In this document: positions 55,413 to 64,000 of the stretch, one piece after another
How the letters are laid out: each line of letters opens with the position of its first letter
Numbering within the stretch: the first letter of the stretch is position 1
NCBI GenBank assembly: GCA_009760855.2
Contig: WPIO01000075.1
Span: forward strand, 618,501-682,500
Direction: 5' to 3'
Length of the DNA stretch: 64,000 bases
Source: Cristatella mucedo
Lineage: Eukaryota; Bryozoa; Phylactolaemata; Cristatellidae
Notes under the pieces: model-generated
The model's input: the letters and a program-made list of their open reading frames with translations, nothing else
Databases searched by the model: none
What the model was told of the DNA's origin: nothing
Translations under genes and position numbers: made by a program

Positions 55413-55880
55413 TTAAGTCATTCGCTCCGACAATAGGTTACTATAAAAGCACATTTTTAAATCCACTCGTTTCGCCTCAGACTGCTGAGGGTTATTTATC
55501 ATGTAGCTTCGATAGTGCATCAGCACTCCCAAGTCTGATGGCAGCACCACAGTGCTGTAGCCACTGAGTTCGACCGCTCGATGCGTCCACACGTCGTGCA
55601 GTCTCTCTGGACGGTAGATGATTTTCGAGCGCTCGTTAAAACCGAACTGCCAGTCGTGAAACGACAATCGCTTAAAGTAAATAGGCGCGGTAGCCTCGAG
55701 CGGCGCCTGGCCGGTGACGTTCCTGTAGTGGTCGCAATCGTGCGTCGTGTCAAATGAGTAGAGTCGGTGGAGGAACATGAATGCGGCCGTGTCGTTCCGC
55801 TCCACCAGTCGCAGCGTCTCAAGCCAGCTGCTGTTTGTCATGAGGACTTCGTCGACGTCCATCTGGGCGACGTATTGGGC
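55413..55880 (-). CDS. GT92-type glycosyltransferase, terminal exon
   Basis: Minus-strand exon beginning after an AG acceptor (55882-55881) in phase 0 and ending at a stop (55413-55415). It contains the diagnostic AQYVAQMDVDEVLM (a DxD metal/sugar-nucleotide motif), a FMFLHRLYSF strand, a KIIYRPERLHDVWTH block and a C-terminal GVLMHYRSYM. These are hallmarks of the glycosyltransferase family 92 (former DUF23), type II Golgi enzymes that typically transfer galactose to glycans. It joins in frame to the exon at 57261-57486. No disabling mutation is seen, so it is probably a functional host gene. Confidence 0.85.
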   Translation of the reverse strand, partial: AQYVAQMDVDEVLMTNSSWLETLRLVERNDTAAFMFLHRLYSFDTTHDCDHYRNVTGQAPLEATAPIYFKRLSFHDWQFGFNERSKIIYRPERLHDVWTHRAVELSGYSTVVLPSDLGVLMHYRSYMINNPQQSEAKRVDLKMCFYSNLLSERMT

Positions 55881-57260
55881 CTATGACGTAAGATGGGCAA
55901 TCGTGCATTAATCGTCGTGGTTCCCTCTTAAACAGATTCGCTAAGAAACGCTGTATTCACGACTAGCATGGTCTTGTTATATATTTGGAACATGCTAAAT
56001 TCGCAGCACCTAGAACAACATTGTAAAAATGTGTGACTTTACGAGGAATATAACTGTTACTCGGAGTCGTTATTAGGGTTACGATACGTTAGCTTACCGA
56101 ATGACTATTACTCTTCGTCTGCAAACTCATAGTTGAATCTTATCGACATGAGGCACAGTAAGTCAGAAATGCAATTGCTCGGTTCGATAGATTAGGCAAT
56201 TTGTTATCTATCAATGGATTCTCAAATTTACATAAAGATAGGAGTAATTTGTAAGTTGCTCATATTGGAAGCAGACAATGTTGTCAGATCGTCATTTTGA
56301 AACGTAAGAATTATGATCGTAGCTGATGAACCAACTTAATCCTGCTTGATCTACTAGCTCGAAATTAAGTTCTGGGGCTTTTTGCTGTATCAAACAGGCT
56401 CTTGAGAAAAAATATTGTTTAGTGACCTAGGTCTGTTTTTACTCATAAAGGAACTTAAAATGACCATGTGAAGAATAAAGAGTACTCATTTTTAGGTATT
56501 AATTTCATCAGCAAGCAGATATAATTACAAATAAAAATAAAATAGTGAACATTAAGGCCGGCTGATTCGAAAGTTTAAGATATAGCGACGCAATAGCTTA
56601 AAGCGGCTATTGCTACAGGTGCAAAAAGAAACAATAAAAGATTCTATAAGATAGAATTTAAACCCACTTAATATGTCGTTAATTTTATAATTTAGAGATT
56701 TAAAATGCAAATGCACTTTGCATCTTCTGACTTAGAAAGCTGGCTTTAATTATCGTCGGAACTAGTGTCATCGTTGTATCGTTATAATGCATATAGACAT
56801 AACATGCACTTAAAAAGCAATAGTATATACTTAAAAATTATTTAATATTGATATCAACTTTGAAAACTAATTTATGGGATCAACAAGGTAGTTTTAAAAT
56901 GATTAAATTTCAAAATAATCCATTTTTAATATTGAATAATAATCAATTTTGCATTATTTATATTTTATTATAAGGCATTTATCATTCATCTCGATTTTTT
57001 GAAGAGTTATTTGGCATGCGGCCGCCGATGAACGAGCTAGGATTTATTTATTGGCCCCACTAATCTCTAGCAAACTTGCCTTCTTATTCAGTGACCAATA
57101 TAATTTCCACATGTTTTCCTACGGCGTAATTAATTAACTAATACTGGCGGGTTTTATATAAAGAGCAACACTATAGCTCTTTCGTGGCCGGTAAGAAATG
57201 CTTCTAAAATCAATTGCATAGTCCTGATGCTGCCAACACCAAACGACATAGTATACTCAC
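55881..57260 (-). other. GT92 intron
   Basis: A 1,380-bp AT-rich intron with donor GTGAGT (57260-57255) and acceptor CATAG (ending 55881). No coding sequence was seen inside. Confidence 0.8.
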
Positions 57261-57486
57261 CTCATACATAGTTCTGTACGTGCAATCTGCCTGTATGATC
57301 TGTTGGTTGTGATATAGAATGGAATCTGGGTAAACTGAACGCCATTGCACAACTCGCACTATGCCCAGTTCGTGGTATGCCTGAAGCAGTCTCTCCCAGT
57401 CTTTTGGTATGCTCTCTATGTAGAAATAAAAAAACTGCGCTCCAAGAATCCTGTGCATTTCCATGAACCCAACCAAGGATTTAGAT
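57261..57486 (-). CDS. GT92-type glycosyltransferase, internal exon
   Basis: The exon is bounded by a CATTTTAG acceptor (AG at 57488-57487) and a GAG|GTGAGT donor at 57261/57260. It encodes LVGFMEMHRILGAQFFYFYI, then LLQAYHELGIVRVVQW and QADCTYRTMYE, the standard first half of the GT92 catalytic domain. The exon starts in phase 2 (one base completing a split codon) and ends in phase 0. Upstream exons for the cytoplasmic tail and membrane anchor should lie at higher coordinates; I could not identify them securely. Confidence 0.85.
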
Positions 57487-57765
57487 CTAAAATGTTTAAT
57501 GTAGATGAAAAGCGTAATGGCTTTTGGAATGTCTGAGCAGCGCCTGAACTGCTATATACTATCGAGGATTTTTGATCGACCCATGTATTGTATGTTGCAA
57601 CAAATCGTATTATTACTCGCTCAAAACATTATTAGAAAATGGTTAGATGTTTCTTTTGAGCTTCGATTCAGATTTTGATTAAGGTTGCTCCTGATTTGGC
57701 AGAGCTGCGATGTCGCTACAAAGGAAGTGACTGGTTCTTCAATGCACGATACATACGTAATAGAA

Positions 57766-58114
57766 ATAATAATAATAATAATGTACTTGATAAACCGCCC
57801 TCAGAGAACTTAATCTCTTTCTAGGCGCTTTACACTTGCTGCAAAGGGAAATGCAATTGAATGGTAAGTAAAATCATGCTTGAAAAACAAACAAAATGAA
57901 TAACATGATTAGGGGTGACATGCACAGGGTCAGCATGCAAATGTGGTTAGCGGCAGCATGCACAGTTTCAGCACGCATAAGCACGTGAAGGACGAATCAC
58001 AGGGACCCAGTAAATGCTGTCCTAAATAGGTGTGTTTTTAAGTTCCTTTTAAATGTGGTCAGGTCAGGGGATGTTCTGATGCAGGTCGGGAGGGAGTTCC
58101 AGGCTTTGGGAGCC
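57766..58114 (-). mobile_element. LINE-A 3' fragment
   Basis: The tail (57766-57783), hairpin (one half mutated, AAACCGCC) and 3' UTR up to the RT C-terminal codons lie in minus orientation. It is 5' truncated at about 58114 and lies about 280 bp upstream of the GT92 internal exon (in the direction of that gene), probably in its intron. Confidence 0.88.
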
Positions 58115-58377
58115 TTGCAAATGATTCTCATTCTGTGCAGATATGCAAAGGATCATCTGTGCATTCAAAGAGCATTCCAATCTTTGTTCGAGCATACTTT
58201 TAAAGATTCATTTTTGGTCCAGTCTACAGAAGGAAAGCCAGACAAAATTCGAAGCACTAACTACTTGGCATTCGCATAGTAGTTCACAAATTACCAGTGG
58301 CTAGACAAAAAGGCAAGCAGAGATCAACTCTTGCTTAGAATGGTACCAAGTGCATCAAAAACCACGAAGTTACGGAT

Positions 58378-59149
58378 GAATTTGATTGTTCTAGATTTCG
58401 GTGAGGCTAGGTTTTCTCTGAACGTTTCTTTCACGCTAGCCAATACAGCGAAATCACTAAGATCGTCACAATCAGCAAGGTGGCATGCTCACTGAGAATT
58501 GACATCTCATTGAAATTCAAACGTTTGTTTTCAGTTGCTTCTTTATCCTGACATTGCATCGCACGTTTTCCGACTCCATACTTATAATGACTAATTCTAT
58601 GGGTATTGTCTCGCCGTTGGTCCTTATTGCTTAGAAACGACCTGGAAAACGTTTAGTGAGCTGGAAACTGTTAACTTTCATTTAATAACGAAGCAAAGTT
58701 GACGAATATTAAGTCATATATAAATTCCAATCCAATTATTACAAAGAAAAGAAGTTTAATATTAGCTCAGACTGTATGTCTATGTATCCGCCTACTAACA
58801 GAGTCTGAAAAAACTCTTCTTTACGGTGTCAATATGCGTCTGGGCTTTGATCATCGTAAATTGGACTCGACAATCACACTCGTCATAATATAGACCTATA
58901 CACAAACCTTTGAATGTTGGTACGGAGCCGGTTGAAATATCCGGCTACAACGACGTGATAGTGCTGGTACTGCTCCTTAATAGTCCGCATGCTCAAAGTA
59001 AACAGCTTGAACTCGCCTCAGCTACAACCCACAGCCGGGTTCGGGGTTGGCACTACATTTGACCCTAAAAGGACACTGTATTGTCAGCTTGCGAGTCGCT
59101 CTCGCTGCCTTTGCTAAGTGACTGGATTTGCTGTTCTAAAATAAATATA

Positions 59150-59190
<41 letters not shown>

Positions 59191-59985
59191 CTTGAATTTG
59201 TTATTGGTCTAGATTCAGGTGGTGCTAGTTTTGCTCTGAACGTTCTGTTCACACTAGCCACCAGAAATACTTCACTAAAATCATCATAATCACCATGGTG
59301 TCATGCTCACTGAAAATTGATATTTAAATGGAATATTTTTTGTCAGTTGCTACGCTTTAACGATATGGCATTGGACGTTTTCCGATTCCTTACTTTTATT
59401 AACTAACTTTTTTGTATTATCTTGCGGTTAGTCCTTGACTTGAAAAAACCTTTATGAGTTGCAAGACTGGTAACTTTAATTTAATAACAAATCGAAGCAG
59501 ATGAATATTAGGTCATAAACAAAAGCAAATGCTATTATTACGAAGTAAAATGTAAGACCAGATAACGTGTTTTGGCATTCGGTCAAATCCTTATGTCCGT
59601 CCGTCTGCTGGTAAAGTCTGAAAGAGCTCCACCTCATGACGTCAATTAGCAGCTATGCTTCAGTATGACGTCAATTAGCAGCTGGGCTTCGATCGTCGTA
59701 AAAATTGGATTCGCTTTCATCGTCGTAAAAATGAATTTATAAATCCTATCTTTCATCATATCATGTCACCGTATAAACAAATTTTGGAATGCTGGAGCCG
59801 ATACTGATGAGTTATCTGCCTAAAAGAACTTGGGAATCTGCTGCTACTGCTACTTAATTCATGCTCATGATCCAAGTAAATAGCTTGCACTCACCTCAGC
59901 CAAGGTGTACAGCCGCGTTAAGAGTGAGATCTGCTAATTTTCGGCTGTATGACAATGCAGTAATTATAGTCAGCTTAAATAAGGA
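58378..59985. repeat. Diverged local tandem duplication, ~0.7-0.8 kb units
   Basis: 58378 to about 59100 is repeated, diverged, at 59194 to about 59985. Matching phrases in order include GGTGGCATGCTCACTGA / ATGGTGTCATGCTCACTGA, TTTAATAACGAA / TTTAATAACAAAT, and GGGCTTTGATCATCGTAAA / GGGCTTCGATCGTCGTAAA. An (AT)n microsatellite sits between the units. A shorter duplication (TATGACGTCAATTAGCAGCT) occurs inside the second unit near 59640-59690. No coding function is assigned. Confidence 0.7.
59152..59189. repeat. (AT)n microsatellite
   Basis: A run of about 19 AT units. Confidence 0.97.
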
Positions 59986-60235
59986 TACCGCAGCCTATGT
60001 TGTCTTTGCATTCTGTACATTCCATCTAAACTAGATTTAGATTAAACTAAGATAGAATGCATCTTACAAGTCTACGTCCGACTGAAGTACAAAGGTTATA
60101 GCTGGCGCAGAACTCGGCAGCTGGGCTTGGATGCCTTACACGTCAAAACAGTCACTTCATTCCACAAATCGTAAGCATACTTTTATTATGCATCAAGAAG
60201 CAGATCCAATACAAGACGCGATAAATAGCTTGCTG

Positions 60236-60440
60236 AATGCCTCTTCACTATCTTGCACCAACTTACTTATCGGAAACGTTTCCACACCAGGCTTCACATC
60301 GTTACCCTACCTCCATTGAGTCAAGCCGTTTAGTAGTGATTTCTAGAAATCTCACAACCTTCACAAACCTTTCATGTCGCGTGCTCTCCAAGCCTGAAAC
60401 TCACCACAGACTGGCAAATAGGCTTTTCCCAGCTTGATGA
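60236..60440 (+). mobile_element. LINE-A RT C-terminal fragment, old
   Basis: LHYLAPTYLSETFPHQASH resembles the LHSMAPAYLSEILPHQAKH block of LINE-A, and is followed by degraded versions of the next conserved blocks. Both ends are lost. Confidence 0.55.
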
Positions 60441-60467
60441 AATTAAAAGTGAAGAAGGTTAAGTCAG

Positions 60468-60468
<1 letters not shown>

Positions 60469-60543
<75 letters not shown>

Positions 60544-60561
60544 TCTCTCCTTCTCTCTCCC

Positions 60562-60595
<34 letters not shown>

Positions 60596-60622
60596 CCTCT
60601 CACTCTCTCTCTCCCCCTCTGT

Positions 60623-60676
<54 letters not shown>
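60469..60676. repeat. (CT)n microsatellite, interrupted
   Basis: About 200 bp of CT repeat with CCC interruptions. Serine/leucine or arginine/glutamate frames across it are artefacts. Confidence 0.97.
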
Positions 60677-60679
<3 letters not shown>

Positions 60680-61473
60680 GTGTTCTATTTGATATCCGTT
60701 CCAAATTAGGGCTCTCAGTGATCTGCTTCTTTTTTAACCATGTATGCAATAACTACTCAAAAGTTAGCTTTAACGACATACTATGTCACGTTTAATTCTT
60801 AATATCATTCTTTTTATCAAAATCTGGCCGTTATCTGTTATAAATTGTGGAAGTCAACAAAAGTTTGCTCGTGTATCAACTAACCTTCTCTCTCCGAAGA
60901 GTGGCGGTACGCACACAGCAAATTGATGCTTATGCTGCTTTGGTTGAACGACCTCCATCGTTGGACACGACAATTCACCAGAGCACGATTGGTCCATTCG
61001 CAGAAACGACACAGCGTACAGTAAAGCCTCAACTTCTCCTGGCGTGTCGCAGTAATATATTACTCCGATACGCCTGCGAGAATTTGACCTATACTACCGT
61101 TGCATAAAAATAAATTAGCAGACGAAACGAAGCTTTGTTGGATCATACTGGACAGATACATCCGACAGCTTCTAAAGCGAATTAGAGCTCCGCAACTTTA
61201 CTGACAACAGTTTTAGTGTAATAGCCAAAGCTCAATTTTTCTGGAAAAAAACCTGCAGCTGATTTACCAGCTTTCTTTACTTAGCTGCAGAACCGCATTA
61301 ACGGTTTACAACCGCTTTTGGTGGGCTAGGAAGGATTGTTCACGCCAGGACCTGACCCTGTGACTTGGGTCGTAAAGGACGAGCATCTTATTCCTGAATG
61401 AAATTCGATCAGTTAGTAATGTCTCAACGGAAATAAAACTGCACCCCAGGTACAGCTCACACGGCTGAAGTCG
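60677..61473. other. No gene recognised
   Basis: A plus-strand open frame at 60847-61107 has no recognisable motif. No LINE remnant was seen here. Confidence 0.4.
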
Positions 61474-61669
61474 TAATAATAATAATAATAATAATAATTC
61501 ACTTGATAAAGCGCCCTCAGAGAACTTAATCTCTCTCTAGGCGCTTTACATTTGCTGTTGTGTGAAATGCAAATTGAATGTTAAGTAAAATCATGCTTGA
61601 AAAAACAAACGAAGTGAATAATATGGTTAGGGGTGACATACACAGGGTCAGCATGCAAATGTGGTTAGT
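61474..61669 (-). mobile_element. LINE-A 3' fragment, short
   Basis: The AAT tail (61474-61498), hairpin (AAAGCGCC ... GGCGCTTT at about 61507-61546) and the first part of the 3' UTR lie in minus orientation, truncated after AAATGTGGTTAGT. Confidence 0.88.
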
Positions 61670-64000
61670 CGTATATGACGAAGATGGACTGTAATGACTT
61701 ATTATGGGTGGACACTTGGTTTCTCCTTGGGATATGAACTGAAATTACGAGAGCAGGGATAATTCCCCTTGTACGTTAAGCAAATTTTAACCTTGCATCT
61801 CCACAAATATAAATCAAAAACAGTCAGAATGTGTCGGGCTGGTCGTTTGACTGCAACGGTAACGGTTCCTGCTTGTAACTGCACCGCATGCTTCTTAAAT
61901 CGTCTGAGACTAATCGCATGCAGCATATTACCAGTTCGAAGTATCTGGGTGATTCCAAATTCGGATCACCTTTCAGCCTCTCCGCGTTAATCGTCGAATA
62001 AGCAGCCAGTATCGACGGCACGCATGCCGTACAATCTCACGTTGCACCCAAATTGCCTACAAATAATACTCTGCCTCTTGCGCCAGTTCCGTTGGAGCGA
62101 AGGGAAAACTTGCGAAAACTGTCAAAAGTTCGGCTCAGTTCGTCGCGCTCGCTCCTTAGCTCTCTGCGAGAGAGTTCAGATGCTCGCTCCGCCGCAGCCG
62201 CGCCTGCCGAGTTGCATCCTACGGACGGATAGCCGACGGTCGGCTTTTCAATGAGCGGCCTGGCGGCTGCTCCTTTCAAAGGGGAAACGATGCTTTAGCG
62301 GCGGCCTGCGAAAGAATTACGCTATTTGTAGCGGCGGCGAACGGTGACAGGTTGGTCGACTCTCTTGGTCGCAAGAAGAAAGGCAGAAACAGAATCCCAA
62401 GGACTCATGGCTTTTAATGGGGAGGCTCTGCCATCGGCGAGCTTGGGAGCCAAGTGGGGTGGGCGACGAGCTCTGCAGAGGCGGCCACGACAGACGAGGA
62501 GAAGAGGGCAATCTTGGGTTGCAGTCTTGCCGGGTAGACAAGTTAAGACGAAGATGCACCTAATCAGCTCCATTTTAGAGACGAATATCGTGGACAAATG
62601 CTCTGCTAAGTCGTCACCACGGCGACAATGGGGGCGTTGTGCTCGCTTGGGAGTGGTAAAGATGGGAGAGAATTTAACGATTGTTAACGATTTTAATTTA
62701 TTTATCTGCGATTCCTCTAGGGATCATTGTTGAGATGACTCGACAGCGGCTGTGCTTCAAAAGCGGTCAAGATGGTCGATATCAGGCATTTTCCAGATTT
62801 GTGGTGGGCGATCCTACTACTTCCCTATACCATTTGGACTTGCACGTTTGAAAACGCTGGATCTGCGTGTCCGCAAACAATGAAATCTTGTCGCTCGCAG
62901 CGTGACACAGCTAACAAATAGGGGCGAGGGTACGAAACTCCACACACCGAGCTTGCACGGCCAGCAACTGCCCTTTGACAAAAAGCCGATCGCTCGTCGA
63001 ACGAGACCGAGCGCGCTGCACTCGGCGATAGGCGCAGCAGACTTCCCTGTCTGGTATCGGCTCCGCTTGTGATGCCGCAAGCGAATTGACTCGCAGGAGT
63101 ATCGAAAAAGTACAGCAGTTGTACAATTGACATCGCGGGCAACCAGCTTTTTTTCTGTCAAAACTTACAACACTATTATGAGATCCCGACCGCACGGGCT
63201 TTATCTCTGTCTCTCTCTTTCCCTCAACTTAATGACTTCGACATTTAGCTTTACTTAGATTTACCCACGAGCTTGCCAGTTGAGCAGAGCTTCTCACGAC
63301 CTAGCTAGTCATTAGCTAAGTGCTTAAACGATGGTGGAGAAGCGCCATTTCAGAAGGATGAGAGAAAGAAAACGGTCGGATATACAACAAAAAATGTGTA
63401 AAACGTAGTCGCTCAAATGAAGCAGACGAACCGCTGCTGCGTATGGTCTCTCGGCGAAAACAGCATTGGGTAACCTTTTCTTTTATGACGAATAAAAGCC
63501 CTCGCCCACGTTCTGGCAACTTGGATCATCTGCAAAACATGGCAATTTTTTCTAAAATCCCTTTTATTCACTATGCCTTGTAAGGCCACCTTCTCGACGA
63601 TGACACATACTAGCCGCGTGGCTGTGTAGCCTGAAGGTCAAACTTCGGAAAATGCACCGGCAATGATTTTTTCAGGGTGCTCTTCAAAAGTTAAATGTGC
63701 TGTGCACTGTGAACCTTTGGTACTTTACATTTGAGCAGCGTAAGATTTGCAAAATCAATTTGTGTGATGGGAATACACGGGACACTCGTCCTTGGTAATG
63801 CAAACTTGGACTTACAGTCTCAACTGTGCACCTCCCACAATACACCACCACTTCGCACCAGCTTGAAAGAGCTCCCAATCCAGTGGGGAAGTGACTTCGA
63901 GCATGTTCTGTATATAACTGACTTTTAGGTCCATCCATCCTCTGGCTCCGGCCTGCCTACCAATCAGTAATACTTTCCTAATCTGGCTTAGCCTCGTACA
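61670..64000. other. No gene recognised; moderately CpG-rich
   Basis: Around 62090-62540 the sequence is CpG-rich with many overlapping open frames on both strands, none with a recognisable domain. It may be a promoter region or first exon of an unseen gene. Nothing further can be supported. Confidence 0.35.

Noticed and set aside
58850-59900. Extra GT92 exons on the minus strand within the duplicated units
   Set aside because: Donor-like sites exist, but the phase needed to join the exon at 57486 runs into stops in both units.
60434-60709. Arg/Glu-rich or Ser/Leu-rich proteins over 60-90 codons
   Set aside because: They are translations of the (CT)n microsatellite.
62037-63195. Several overlapping open frames on both strands
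   Set aside because: None has a recognisable motif, and mutually overlapping frames on opposite strands in CpG-rich DNA are expected by chance.

Overview
The window is eukaryotic, most likely from an aquatic invertebrate metazoan. Evidence for this is the many decayed non-LTR retrotransposons of the L2/CR1 group, long simple repeats, an LTR pair, a Polinton/Maverick (adintovirus-like) element, and one host gene whose two visible exons have GT-AG splice sites (a GT92-type glycosyltransferase). No species can be named from the sequence. No rRNA, tRNA or CRISPR array was found.

Layout. (1) 1-18.2 kb is a graveyard of two LINE families. LINE-A has an (ATT)n tail and a 3' hairpin; LINE-B ends without such a tail. 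The best LINE-A copy is on the minus strand at 7.2-10.6 kb and keeps endonuclease and reverse transcriptase domains. (2) 18.3-19.3 kb and 49.6-50.3 kb are two long direct repeats with LTR character (TG...CA ends, possible 4-bp duplication ATTT). (3) Between them, 19.5-49.4 kb, lies AT-rich sequence of a Polinton-like double-stranded DNA virus/transposon: protein-primed DNA polymerase B, retroviral-type integrase, packaging ATPase, adenain-like protease, double-jelly-roll major capsid protein, two minor-capsid-like proteins, a phospholipase A2-like protein, HNH/AP2 endonuclease, three fibre-like proteins and several small proteins. (4) 50.3-64 kb is ordinary host sequence with LINE-A 3' ends, microsatellites, a local duplication and the GT92 exons.

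The viral region is a composite. Copy A (19.5 to about 39.01 kb) carries the whole gene set from polymerase B to integrase. At about 39.01 kb the integrase is cut off and joined to codon ~19 of a second packaging ATPase gene in opposite orientation. From there to 49.4 kb copy B repeats, in inverted order, the protease, hypothetical protein, PLA2, HNH, membrane/coiled-coil, fibre and polymerase genes. The arms are clearly homologous but strongly diverged, so B looks like a related, truncated second element rather than a recent duplication. Copy B also has an internal deletion joining fibre gene 2 to the polymerase 3' end. Both copies carry many stops and frameshifts, and LINE-A and LINE-B fragments have inserted, so the element is a fossil.

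Together the viral genes describe self-synthesising DNA replication (polymerase B, integrase), virion assembly (capsid proteins, protease, ATPase) and probable entry functions (PLA2-like and fibre-like proteins). Many viral start codons sit directly behind a TATATAGA-like box. In the clearest case a 16-bp palindrome serves two divergent genes. Reading frames described as broken are given as they stand; no repaired sequence is offered.
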